Below, in pieces: positions 15,603 to 24,051 of a stretch of 64,000 bases of DNA. The notes below the pieces were generated by a model. That model ran no database searches, was not told the origin of the DNA, and was given only the letters and a program-made list of their open reading frames with translations. Origin of the DNA: Tenacibaculum sp. 190524A02b (GTDB lineage Bacteria; Bacteroidota; Bacteroidia; Flavobacteriales; Flavobacteriaceae). The translations under genes were made by a program, and so were the position numbers. The first letter of the stretch is position 1. Each line of letters opens with the position of its first letter. The stretch spans positions 1,659,501-1,723,500 of the forward strand of contig NZ_OZ038525.1 of the NCBI RefSeq assembly GCF_964036645.1, given 5' to 3'.

Positions 15603-17765
15603 ATGACTACCTCTTTACATGACAATGAGATTGACCAAACTATTGTAAAAGCAGCTATTTATCCGCCAATTGGTATTATGCGTGTTGGAAATAGTGTTAA
15701 TGAATACTTTATAGGCCCGTTAGTAGATAATCCAACTCCTAAAACCGATCCGTATGCTTATAGAGATGAATTAGGCGCGTTAAAAAGACAAGCAGCACAG
15801 TTTAGAATCTACGGTTTAAATGCTGCCGGACAAGCGGTAAAAGAATTAAACTCAGACAATGCTATTATTAGCTGGAGTAGCCATTTAGCTAATCAAAAAG
15901 CTTCTTGGTATCAATTTCAAATTGCTTTGGATATTCCTGAAGCTGCCGACGCACCTCCTTCTTTTTTAAGAAATATTGATGTTAAAGATAGAAAGGACTT
16001 ATTAATTGATGGTGGTTCACAAACTGTTAGTGGTGTAAATGTAGATAGCGGTGCTACTTTTAAAGGTAGTTTTATGGGGAAATCTGTATATCTTGGTGAA
16101 ATGCGTACGGATGACAAAGGACGCTTATTAATGTTAGGAGGACATGGTACATCTGAAAACATCAATGGAGATATTGCCATTACCTTTGCTAATAATGAAG
16201 GTTGGTATGACGATACCTCTGATGGGCCAGTAACAGCTTCCGTTAAATATGGTGCACAAATATTAGAAGTAGATCCTGCTTGGGTTGTGTGTGCTCCGCC
16301 AGATTATGCTCCTATGCAAAAATCTGTACGTACCATGTGGGACTTAATGCGAGATGTTGCCGTAAAATCAAAAATGTTACCGCGTCCAGAACGTCCATCT
16401 TTTACAAAAGACATCTTACCTATTTTTCAACGTATGACTGATTTACAATGGGTAAATGCAGGTTTTGCTGGTGGTTTTGGTTTTGGAGGGCCATTTAATT
16501 ATACTTCTGAAGAATGGATTGCTCGTTTAGGAAATCCTTCTACTGCTTATACTGAAATGCGAAGAACTATTTCTAATAACTTTAGAAGAATCGACGTTTC
16601 GGGTGCAGAAGCACCTCAATTATGGCCTTGGTTATATGGTGATGCTATTAGTATTCCCACTACAGGCTCTGTACGTCAGCACGCTACTTTATCTGGTTTA
16701 CAATTGGAGTTTTTAGATCAATGGGTAAAAGGAGATTTTGATGCCGATTACAATCCTAATGCATCAACCCCTACTAACATTGATGACATTCCAGTAACTG
16801 AACAGCCTGATATGTTAACCAAAGCTGCTATGGAATTTTGTTTGGCAGATGCTTTTCATCCTGGTTGTGAAATGACATGGCCTATGCGTACTTCTGGAAT
16901 GTATATGGCGCCTTTTCGTTTAAAACATGCGCCTAAAACACCTCCTGTAAATACTATTTATTATGGACCAACTATGACTACAGATACATTAACTTTAGCA
17001 AAAGGGCCTTTATTAAACGGTCAGGTAGCTGGAGGAATTACGCGTTGGATGGCTATTCCTTGGCAAACCGATACGGCTAGTTGTAGAGATGGATATACAG
17101 CGCCGTATGATCCATACTTACCTACTTTTTGGCCAGCAAGAGTACCAAATAATATTTTAAATGAAACGGATTACGCAAAAACTATTGATCCGAATTTAGC
17201 AGAACCAGAAAGAATTGATGCTTTTGCTACGCGCCCTGATTGGTTGAATGATTTACCTTTAGATGGACAACCTGCTAATTATACCAATCAGATTAATAGC
17301 ATGGTTAAGTATTTTGATAAGTTAGCGGTGGTGCAAAAACGTCCTGGGGTAACTGGTGATGCTAACTTCCCTAAAGAAATGCAAGTAGGTATTGTACCTA
17401 GCTCAAAACAAGATGCTGCTTTAATAGCCGCTACCTTAGACGATTTAAATACTATTGTAAATAGTAAAGCTTTAAATGCGGATACTCAAAAAGCGCTTCA
17501 AACTGCTGTTGAAAAGCTTTCTCATGAGAATTTATTAAATGAACAACTTTTAATAGAAAGTGCCAAAGGAGATTTAATAGCTTTAGTACATGATGAAATG
17601 AAAGATTTTGAAGCTACCCCTAATATTGTAAACACCATGGGTATGTTAGCTTCTAAGCTACATGATATTGATGAAGTAAAAGCGTTAGCTACTGCTGCAC
17701 CGGAGAAAGTTGAAGTAGGTATTCCTGAAAAAATGTCTCGTTTTTCAAGGTTTATCCCTAAATAG
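15603..17765 (+). CDS. LodA/GoxA-like quinoprotein amino-acid oxidase (cysteine tryptophylquinone)
   Basis: 720 residues, close to the 726 of LodA, the L-lysine epsilon-oxidase of Marinomonas. The family oxidises an amino group and releases H2O2, which is antibacterial. The cofactor is made from a Cys and a Trp of the protein itself. Here Cys494 in TDTASC has Asp490 four residues before it, as in LodA (Asp512/Cys516); the Trp partner is probably Trp547, less likely Trp510 (PTFWPARVPN). A second conserved Cys (Cys422, HPGCE) lies 72 residues upstream, comparable to LodA Cys448. There is no signal peptide, as in LodA, which is nonetheless found outside the cell. Substrate (Lys, Gly or other) cannot be read from sequence. 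The LodB-like gene follows. Confidence 0.82.
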   Translation: MTTSLHDNEIDQTIVKAAIYPPIGIMRVGNSVNEYFIGPLVDNPTPKTDPYAYRDELGALKRQAAQFRIYGLNAAGQAVKELNSDNAIISWSSHLANQKASWYQFQIALDIPEAADAPPSFLRNIDVKDRKDLLIDGGSQTVSGVNVDSGATFKGSFMGKSVYLGEMRTDDKGRLLMLGGHGTSENINGDIAITFANNEGWYDDTSDGPVTASVKYGAQILEVDPAWVVCAPPDYAPMQKSVRTMWDLMRDVAVKSKMLPRPERPSFTKDILPIFQRMTDLQWVNAGFAGGFGFGGPFNYTSEEWIARLGNPSTAYTEMRRTISNNFRRIDVSGAEAPQLWPWLYGDAISIPTTGSVRQHATLSGLQLEFLDQWVKGDFDADYNPNASTPTNIDDIPVTEQPDMLTKAAMEFCLADAFHPGCEMTWPMRTSGMYMAPFRLKHAPKTPPVNTIYYGPTMTTDTLTLAKGPLLNGQVAGGITRWMAIPWQTDTASCRDGYTAPYDPYLPTFWPARVPNNILNETDYAKTIDPNLAEPERIDAFATRPDWLNDLPLDGQPANYTNQINSMVKYFDKLAVVQKRPGVTGDANFPKEMQVGIVPSSKQDAALIAATLDDLNTIVNSKALNADTQKALQTAVEKLSHENLLNEQLLIESAKGDLIALVHDEMKDFEATPNIVNTMGMLASKLHDIDEVKALATAAPEKVEVGIPEKMSRFSRFIPK

Positions 17766-18111
17766 AATAGACTTATAATTTTAACTTTAAAACATAGAAT
17801 GTCACGTCGAGTGATTTTTCTGAATGAAAGAAAGGAAAATTGTATCGAGACGTTATAAAGTAATTCTCGATACAATTTTATTTTGATTTCAATGAGCTCA
17901 AAATCAATCAAATTACTTATCCTATTTATGAATAATAGTTTCGTATAAATTTAACTGTTCTCGATAATTTTTTTACTGCGTTAACACTTCATAAAAAACA
18001 CTCGAACTTACATATGCAAAGAATTTATTCGTACACCATATTACAAGTAAAACATTTATAGGTTAGGTTGAGCACAATCGGAATCTTTTTCTAATAAATT
18101 AATACTTTTTT
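17766..18111. other. 346-base gap between lodA-like and lodB-like genes with strong palindrome
   Basis: Arms AAAATTGTATCGAGA (17836-17850) and TCTCGATACAATTTT (17865-17879) form a perfect 15-bp stem followed by TTTTATTTT, a likely terminator for the LodA-like gene. A further TTCTCGATAATTTTTTT follows at 17958. The word TCTCGATA recurs near 19344-19393. The lodB-like gene therefore probably has its own promoter, which I cannot place with confidence. Confidence 0.55.
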
Positions 18112-19257
18112 ATGACACAAGAAACAGAAATAGTTATTATTGGTGGTGGCATTGCAGGTTGTATAGCTGCACTTTCTTTAGCTGATACGTTTAAAGTAAC
18201 TATTATAGATAAGCTAGAAAAACCTATGGAACGTGTTGGAGAATCTTTAGCTCCTGCTGCACAACGTATTTTGAAACAGTTAGGGCTTCTTTCTACGAAT
18301 GAAGAATCGATTGAAAATGGATTGTATATTAACAATATAGGAATGCAATCGTATTGGGGAAGTGATGCTGTACAATTTGTAGATCATTTAAAAAATCCTG
18401 ATGGTTGTTCCCTTAGTCTAGATCGTCAACAGTTTGAAAGCTATTTAAGAAGCTGTGTGGTTAAAAAAGGAATTACTTGTTTTTGGGGCTATCGTTTTTT
18501 TAATGCTTCCTTAGAAAAATCAAACTGGAACCTTACTATAAAAAATGACGATCAGAAAAACAGAAAGGAGTATAAAATTACTTCTAAGTTAGTGATTGAT
18601 GCTACTGGTAGAGGGAGTCATTTTTCCCGTAGCATAGGTATTAAACGGTTAACTTTTGATCAATTAATTTCTTGCTGGATAAGTTTACCTAATACCGCTA
18701 CTAATACCATGAGTACTATTGTTTCTGACGCTTTAGGTTGGTGGTATAGCGCTGTAACTCCTAATAATAAAAGGGTTTTATCTTTTCAAACCGATCCTGA
18801 TTTAGTATCACGAACTACTTTTAAACACAAAACTGATTTTTTAAAATTAGTAGCTTCTAATTCTAAAATGCAACCACTCATTACTAACGTTTCTATTAAT
18901 GACATTAATTTCCATGGTACTGTAAGTGCTAATTCTACCCGACTACTTCAACCTTCTGGTAAACAATGGATTGCTTTAGGTGATGCGGCAATTAGTTTTG
19001 ACCCACTTTCTTCTCAGGGTATGTTTAATGCCATGGCTACCGCCATGCAAGTAACTGATTTATTAATTGCTAATAATTTTATACACCAATATAATACTGA
19101 AAAAATGGCGCAGTTTTCATACTTATATTCACAACAAATTGAAGCTATTTGGCAACATTACTTAAAACATAAATCGTTATTCTACACTACTGAAAAACGT
19201 TGGAATAAGCATCCTTTTTGGCAACGAAGACAAGAGGAAGTTACTGTAAAAGTGTAA
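18112..19257 (+). CDS. LodB-like FAD-dependent modification protein
   Basis: 381 residues of the tryptophan-halogenase/geranylgeranyl-reductase-like flavoprotein group. The N-terminal FAD-binding Rossmann motif is IIGGGIAGC (residues 9-17) with an Asp ending strand 2 (TIIDK). The second FAD motif is GDAAISFDPLSSQGM near residues 288-302. LodB proteins are needed to form the cysteine tryptophylquinone of their LodA partner. Position after the LodA-like gene supports this role. The 346-base spacing and intervening terminator are unusual for a lodAB pair. Some related flavoproteins act as halogenases, but the Lys of the halogenase motif is not evident. Confidence 0.8.
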   Translation: MTQETEIVIIGGGIAGCIAALSLADTFKVTIIDKLEKPMERVGESLAPAAQRILKQLGLLSTNEESIENGLYINNIGMQSYWGSDAVQFVDHLKNPDGCSLSLDRQQFESYLRSCVVKKGITCFWGYRFFNASLEKSNWNLTIKNDDQKNRKEYKITSKLVIDATGRGSHFSRSIGIKRLTFDQLISCWISLPNTATNTMSTIVSDALGWWYSAVTPNNKRVLSFQTDPDLVSRTTFKHKTDFLKLVASNSKMQPLITNVSINDINFHGTVSANSTRLLQPSGKQWIALGDAAISFDPLSSQGMFNAMATAMQVTDLLIANNFIHQYNTEKMAQFSYLYSQQIEAIWQHYLKHKSLFYTTEKRWNKHPFWQRRQEEVTVKV

Positions 19258-19343
19258 TACTAGATTATAAGTATGAAAACATATCACGAATAATTATATC
19301 ATTTCCTACATAAATTCACTCATTTAAACTATCTTATTTTCGT

Positions 19344-19393
19344 TTCTCGAACAAACAAAAAAGATATCGAGAACTAAATACTAGCCCTCGATA
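19344..19393. terminator. Palindromic terminator-like element between lodB-like and cytochrome genes
   Basis: TTCTCGA/TCGAGAA (19344-19350 with 19367-19373) and the overlapping alternative TATCGAG/CTCGATA (19365-19371 with 19387-19393) can form competing hairpins between two convergent genes. The words match those of the 17836-17879 palindrome. Confidence 0.45.
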
Positions 19394-19429
19394 CCTAAAT
19401 TCTATTATCTTATTTATGAATCCCTTTTT

Positions 19430-20932
19430 CTACAATTGATGCTTCATGTATTCTTCTACTTCTTGTTTTGCTTTTAAATCTTCTACTTGTTTTGTAGATT
19501 TTCCTTCTGCACGCTTAATAAAGGCATCAAATAAATGGCTCATATAAATTGGAGAAGTATCACTTGTATAACTTACTGCATTATGACAACTAAAACAATT
19601 TGCTAAAGTTTCTACATTTACCTTAGACAAACTACTTTGAAATGTTTGTGTATACGTTTCCATAGTAACATTAGCACAATTTAATGAACCTCTTGCTACT
19701 GAACCTGGAGTCCCTTTATGAACATCTCCTTTTAACTTTACTAATAACTCAGCTTGTTGTTGTGTGGTTAAACCATCAGTATCTATCCAAATAGATCCAT
19801 TATAAAAATAATTTTTCCAAGGTCCTTCTTCTTTTTCTAAATTCTTTTTTACACAGGTATTAATATTTTGAATGTTTTCAAAATTCACTGGTTCAGATTG
19901 ACTTGTTTTCATAAAAGCTCCAGTGGTATCTACTGGAACTCCATATTTGAATAGATCATATGCCTTGTATTTCTCTTTAGCTGAAGATCCTGTCCATAAA
20001 ATTCCATCAATACCAGTAGTACTACCTTTTGCAAATAATAATTTATCTGCTGACGCTTCTGCTTTATCTTCTTTCCAATTATAATTAGGTGCTAAATCAT
20101 GATGCTCAAAAGTAGCCCAAATAAACTCAGGATGATTCTCTACTACTCCAACAACGTGCATTCCTAACAAGGCTACTTCTGTATTTTTATAATTCTTTCC
20201 ATCTCTACTCACTGCTGCTACAGTTGTATAATAGTTCTTCTGTTCACTTTCTTTAATAGCATTCTTAGCTACCCAAGATACCTTTAACTCAAACGACCCT
20301 ACAGGAAAAGAAGACAAGTTGTTTTTTGCTAAAGTTCCTTTAAGGATAGAATCTTTAAATTGTTCTGCAGCATTTTTCATAGTGGGGTTTACATGGATAG
20401 AATATAAAACGGTACCTTCTTTTCCTTTAGTCCCATACGTTGGATTGGTTTTTAAAACACCACTTGATCCTGCCTGTAATGAATCTGTTAATACTAAAGC
20501 AGCTCCTGCCTGCTGTTTTACAGGTTGCATATGCGAATCTACCTGATGTACTTCTTTAGGATTTAAAAACAATGGAATTTTTACTTTAACTGGTATTGGT
20601 GTTGGTTCTCCTCTTGTAATAATAGGGATTAAAGTTACTTCTGTAGTAGGTTTAGTTAACCACAAAAACTTTTGCCAAGACCATTGATGAAATATAGCAT
20701 TGGTAGTACTTGAAACATCAAATGGACTTCCTTTTCCTTCTGCTGGATTTTTAGTTTGTGAATGCGGAAACCAATCACTTTCACACAAACTCTTATCTGC
20801 TTTCACATTATAGGCTACTTTTTCTGTTTCTTTTTCAATTACTTTTTTTTCTGTTTCTTTCTTCTTACATGAAGAAAAAAACACCATACTAAAAGCTAGT
20901 AAGGTTACTGTTAATTTAATGGTTGATTTCAT
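19430..20932 (-). CDS. Haem c-binding lipoprotein of unknown function
   Basis: 500 residues. A lipoprotein signal ends at FFSSC (Cys near residue 22), followed by a Lys/Glu-rich linker. Near the C-terminus a single c-type haem site CFSCH is at residues 446-450, with a downstream Met in PIYMSHL as possible sixth ligand. The central 350 residues are beta-rich and not recognised; I think the family is a large cytochrome-containing one of unknown role. It converges on the LodA/LodB-like pair. A link, for example handling electrons or peroxide from the quinoprotein, is only a guess. Confidence 0.65.
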   Translation of the reverse strand: MKSTIKLTVTLLAFSMVFFSSCKKKETEKKVIEKETEKVAYNVKADKSLCESDWFPHSQTKNPAEGKGSPFDVSSTTNAIFHQWSWQKFLWLTKPTTEVTLIPIITRGEPTPIPVKVKIPLFLNPKEVHQVDSHMQPVKQQAGAALVLTDSLQAGSSGVLKTNPTYGTKGKEGTVLYSIHVNPTMKNAAEQFKDSILKGTLAKNNLSSFPVGSFELKVSWVAKNAIKESEQKNYYTTVAAVSRDGKNYKNTEVALLGMHVVGVVENHPEFIWATFEHHDLAPNYNWKEDKAEASADKLLFAKGSTTGIDGILWTGSSAKEKYKAYDLFKYGVPVDTTGAFMKTSQSEPVNFENIQNINTCVKKNLEKEEGPWKNYFYNGSIWIDTDGLTTQQQAELLVKLKGDVHKGTPGSVARGSLNCANVTMETYTQTFQSSLSKVNVETLANCFSCHNAVSYTSDTSPIYMSHLFDAFIKRAEGKSTKQVEDLKAKQEVEEYMKHQL

Positions 20933-21109
20933 AATAAGTCAGTTTTTACGTTATGTTCAAAGTTAGGTTTTTACGCTATAGTACTTTTAGCAAATGTCAT
21001 GAGCTATCTATTTTTTGTTACAAGTACTGTTATATACGTATTAAGTGTAGTCTTTTAAAGTTAATGATTAATTTTTAAATAGTGTTCTTAACTTTCAATA
21101 AAAAAGCGT

Positions 21110-21117
21110 TAGTTTTG
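21110..21117 (+). promoter_or_regulatory. -7 promoter box of the guanine deaminase operon
   Basis: TAGTTTTG is a perfect TAnnTTTG box 31 bases before the ATG at 21149. The -33 element is poor. Confidence 0.4.
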
Positions 21118-21148
21118 CAGGCTTTTTTTTATTTTTAAAAACAAAAAC

Positions 21149-21622
21149 ATGAATAAACACGAAGAATATATGAGTGAAGCTGTAAAAGCAGCTTTAAAGG
21201 GAATGAGCAATAATGAAGGTGGGCCTTTTGGATGTATTATTGTTAAAGATGGTGAAATTGTTGGTAGAGGAAATAACAAAGTAACTTCTACAAATGATCC
21301 TACTGCACATGCTGAAGTAACTGCTATTCGTGATGCATGTAAAAATTTAGGTTCGTTTCAATTAGATGGTTGTATCGTATACACGTCTTGTGAGCCTTGC
21401 CCAATGTGCTTAGGTGCTATTTATTGGTCACGTCCTGATAAAGTATTTTATGGAAGTAATCAACAAGATGCTGCTAATATTGGGTTTGATGACGAGTTTA
21501 TTTACAAAGAAATTCCATTGCCTTATGAGAAAAGAAGTATACCTTTTGAGCAAATTGGCAGAGATATTGCCTTAGAGCCTTTTCAAAAATGGTCACAAAA
21601 AGATGATAAAATAGAATACTAA
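21149..21622 (+). CDS. Guanine deaminase-type nucleoside/nucleobase deaminase
   Basis: 157 residues, the length of the small zinc-dependent guanine deaminase (Bacillus GuaD type). It has the catalytic signature HAEVTAI (zinc His and proton-shuttling Glu) and CEPCPMC (two zinc Cys). The NEGGPFGCIIVKDG opening and the long C-terminal segment with Tyr/Trp residues fit guanine deaminase better than tRNA adenosine deaminase. It converts guanine to xanthine in purine catabolism. The aldose epimerase-like gene begins four bases after its stop, so the two probably form an operon. Confidence 0.85.
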   Translation: MNKHEEYMSEAVKAALKGMSNNEGGPFGCIIVKDGEIVGRGNNKVTSTNDPTAHAEVTAIRDACKNLGSFQLDGCIVYTSCEPCPMCLGAIYWSRPDKVFYGSNQQDAANIGFDDEFIYKEIPLPYEKRSIPFEQIGRDIALEPFQKWSQKDDKIEY

Positions 21623-21626
21623 ACTT

Positions 21627-22499
21627 ATGGTTACTTTAGAAAACGAATCCTTAACGGTAGAATTAACAACTTTAGGCGCCGAGCTTACCAAAATTTATTC
21701 TAAAGAAACCCAATTAGATTACTTATGGAAGGGTGACGCTTCTTTTTGGAAGCGCCACGCTCCTATTTTATTTCCTATTGTTGGTAAGTTAAAAAATAAT
21801 ACGTACTCTATAAATAATAAAGAATACCAACTAACACAACATGGATTTGCCAGAGATGAAGTATTTTCAATAGCTTCTCAATCCAATACACAAATCACTT
21901 TTGAGTTATCACACTCTTTAAAAACACTTGATAAATACCCTTTTAAATTTACTTTACAGGTGAGCTATAAATTGATAGCACAACAAATAGAAGTAATTTA
22001 TAAGGTACTTAATACGGATACAAAAGCTATTTATTTTTCTATAGGCGCACATCCTGCCTTCAATTGTCCTCTTACACCTAACAGTTCTTTTCACGATTAT
22101 TATGTTGAATTTGAACAAAAAGAAACACCTACTCAACTAAGTTTAGATCCATCTACTGGCTTTAGAAATGGAGAAAGTAATCAGGTAAGTATAGGTAAAC
22201 AATTGCCACTCAACTACGATTTATTTAAAAACGATGCTGTTATTTTTGAAGATATACAGTCTCAAAAAGTTTCCTTAAAATCTACCAAGCACTCTCACGG
22301 AATTCATTTATACATCCCTAATTGGGAATATTTAGCTTTTTGGACTAAAAGAGAAAATACGCCTTTTATTTGTTTTGAACCTTGGTTGGGTATTACCGAT
22401 GGTGAAGATAGTACTGGAAACTTTAAGGGTAAAAAAGGAATTATAGAATTACCTACTACCAATACATTTGAGAGTACTTATACTTTTGAATTCTTTTAA
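21627..22499 (+). CDS. Aldose 1-epimerase family protein (LacX-like)
   Basis: 290 residues, cytoplasmic, beta-sandwich mutarotase fold. The family His/Glu features are visible: QHGFARDEVF, GAHPAFN and FEPWLGITDG near the end. LacX-type members act on hexoses or hexose phosphates; the true substrate is uncertain. It follows the deaminase gene by four bases. It is distinct from the galactose mutarotase of the PUL at 43592-44467. Confidence 0.82.
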   Translation: MVTLENESLTVELTTLGAELTKIYSKETQLDYLWKGDASFWKRHAPILFPIVGKLKNNTYSINNKEYQLTQHGFARDEVFSIASQSNTQITFELSHSLKTLDKYPFKFTLQVSYKLIAQQIEVIYKVLNTDTKAIYFSIGAHPAFNCPLTPNSSFHDYYVEFEQKETPTQLSLDPSTGFRNGESNQVSIGKQLPLNYDLFKNDAVIFEDIQSQKVSLKSTKHSHGIHLYIPNWEYLAFWTKRENTPFICFEPWLGITDGEDSTGNFKGKKGIIELPTTNTFESTYTFEFF

Positions 22500-22570
22500 T
22501 AATAACTAAAAGTATAAAATAAAGATTTCACAGCTATTTGTATATTTACTTTATAACATTGAAGTAATAA

Positions 22571-23194
22571 ATGAATCGTAATTTTCTAACACAATGCTAT
22601 CCTAACCTTGATAAAAAGTTATTACTGGAAATAGAGAAGTATGCTTATATTAAAAAGTTTAATAACCATGAATATGTTGTAAAACAAAATCAAACAATTA
22701 ACCATTTACCAGTTGTAATTGATGGTACAATTAAAGTATTTAGTGAAGAAGATACTGTTCCATTTTTATTATACTTTCTTACTTCTGGTGAATCTTGTAT
22801 TTTTAGTTTTACACATATTATAAATAGTTCTCCTGCTGAATTTTCTGCTATTACAGAGTCTAATGCTACCTTATTAATGATTCCTGTAGAATATGTAAAG
22901 TTATGGATTCTACAATACCCTTCTTTTAGTAACATTATAATTGCCAATTATCAAAAACATTATTCCGACCTTTTAAATACAACAAAACAAATTATTGGTA
23001 ATACTTTAGAACAACGATTAATTGATTACTTAAAAAAGAAAGTTACTCTTGAAAAAACTGATATCCTTTCTATTTCTCATCAAGAAATTGCAAATGATCT
23101 AGGTACTTCAAGAGAAGTTGTTACTCGACTGTTAAAAAAATTAAATAATAACCAACAAGTACAACAAATAGGTCGTAAAATAAAAGTATTCTAA
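22571..23194 (+). CDS. Crp/Fnr-family transcriptional regulator
   Basis: 207 residues. An N-terminal cyclic-nucleotide-binding beta-barrel domain (about 1-125) lacks the canonical phosphate-binding FGE-x-RS motif (here SGESCIFSF), so a cAMP ligand is doubtful. The C-terminal winged helix has SISHQEIANDLGTSREVVTRLLKKL, the recognition helix of Crp/Fnr proteins. No Fnr-type Cys cluster is present. A CRP-like palindrome lies immediately after its stop codon, in front of the next gene. Confidence 0.88.
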   Translation: MNRNFLTQCYPNLDKKLLLEIEKYAYIKKFNNHEYVVKQNQTINHLPVVIDGTIKVFSEEDTVPFLLYFLTSGESCIFSFTHIINSSPAEFSAITESNATLLMIPVEYVKLWILQYPSFSNIIIANYQKHYSDLLNTTKQIIGNTLEQRLIDYLKKKVTLEKTDILSISHQEIANDLGTSREVVTRLLKKLNNNQQVQQIGRKIKVF

Positions 23195-23239
23195 TGTGAC
23201 ATGTGTCACTGTAGCCTTTATCTTCCTCTTATATTTTTG
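23195..23239 (+). promoter_or_regulatory. CRP-like operator and promoter of the 81-residue protein gene
   Basis: TGTGA-CATGTG-TCAC (23195-23209) matches the Crp site TGTGA-N6-TCACA at nine of ten positions. Downstream, TATTTTTG (23232-23239) is a perfect -7 box, so the operator is centred about 41-43 bases before the start, the classic position for activation. There is no good -33 element, as expected of an activator-dependent promoter. Confidence 0.6.
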
Positions 23240-23256
23240 TTTATAACAAAAAACAC

Positions 23257-23502
23257 ATGCTCATGTCTGTACAAACTATTTTAGTACCTAATAACTCATT
23301 AATAACAAAAACTCCAGAAGAAGGAAGAGCCTTAGCTGTAAAAATGGCTCGTCTTATTATAAAACTAACGCAGCCCGATGCTGAAATACGAGATCAATTG
23401 CGTCCTACATATGCAAATGATGCTGCTATGTTAATTGCAATTGGTCAAACAATAGCTACTGAATTTGCCACTATTGCTAAAGCTAATAATTATTGGAAGT
23501 AA
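23257..23502 (+). CDS. Small hypothetical protein
   Basis: 81 residues (79 if the second ATG at 23263 is used). It looks like a small helical, soluble protein; I recognise no domain. Its promoter carries a CRP-like site next to the Crp/Fnr gene, and a strong terminator follows its stop, so it is probably a single-gene transcript under control of that regulator. Function unknown. Confidence 0.6.
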   Translation: MLMSVQTILVPNNSLITKTPEEGRALAVKMARLIIKLTQPDAEIRDQLRPTYANDAAMLIAIGQTIATEFATIAKANNYWK

Positions 23503-23510
23503 GTTAATTG

Positions 23511-23550
23511 TATACAAAGTATTCATTTTAAAAATGGATACTTTGTGTAT
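23511..23550 (+). terminator. Intrinsic terminator after the 81-residue protein gene
   Basis: ATACAAAGTAT-x-CATTT pairs with AAATG-x-ATACTTTGT-x-TAT, then T-rich sequence. It lies eight bases past the stop. Confidence 0.75.
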
Positions 23551-23600
23551 TTATTTTCAATTGTTTTTCTTTAAGGCGAATTAAATTTCAATGCTTTTAT

Positions 23601-23936
23601 ATGAACTACCACAATAAAAAATTTCGCCCTTTGTATAATTCCGGTAATGGTGAAGTTTCAAGCGATATGATATTTCATTACCAACAAGAAAAAAACATAC
23701 TTACCTGTGAATATGAAGGCCAACATATTTTAAAAGGACACTTAATAGGCAAGGTTAGTGATGATGGTGTGATTGACATGCGATATCATCAAATAAATAA
23801 ACAAGGAGAGTTAATGACTGGAACTTGTACCTCTACTCCTGAAGTAGGAACTAATGGAAAAATAAAACTCTATGAGGAATGGCAATGGACTTCAGGAAAT
23901 AAATCTAAAGGTAGTTCTGTTTTAGAAGAAATTTAA
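23601..23936 (+). CDS. Small conserved protein often mislabelled N-acetylglutamate synthase
   Basis: 111 residues, with repeated beta-strand-like motifs (GEVSSDMIFHYQQ, GHLIGKVSDDGVIDMRYHQIN, GKIKLYEEWQWTSG). This family is common in Bacteroidota, where database entries sometimes carry the name N-acetylglutamate synthase. It has no GNAT acetyltransferase or amino-acid kinase domain, so that function is unsupported. It probably folds as a small beta-barrel. Monocistronic. Confidence 0.65.
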   Translation: MNYHNKKFRPLYNSGNGEVSSDMIFHYQQEKNILTCEYEGQHILKGHLIGKVSDDGVIDMRYHQINKQGELMTGTCTSTPEVGTNGKIKLYEEWQWTSGNKSKGSSVLEEI

Positions 23937-23965
23937 CACAATGTCTAATAGTTTTTTACAAATAA

Positions 23966-23996
23966 CTTGCGTTCTATACTACTTGGCTTATATTTG
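23966..23996 (+). promoter_or_regulatory. Promoter of the outer-membrane beta-barrel gene
   Basis: CTTG (23966-23969), 19 bases, then TATATTTG (23989-23996), a perfect TAnnTTTG box. Transcription would start near 24000, about 50 bases before the TTG start codon. Confidence 0.55.
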
Positions 23997-24051
23997 ACGT
24001 TAGATATCTAATCATTCAAAATTTAAAGCTATTATACCAAATCAACTACCT

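Noticed and set aside
16866..16868. Cys422 (HPGCE) as the cofactor Cys, with Trp487 exactly 65 residues later as in LodA
   Set aside because: The spacing fits, but Cys494 has the Asp four residues before it and lies at the right place in the chain; Cys422 matches the second conserved Cys of LodA better. An alignment would settle it.
23601..23936. N-acetylglutamate synthase activity
   Set aside because: No GNAT or kinase domain and only 111 residues.
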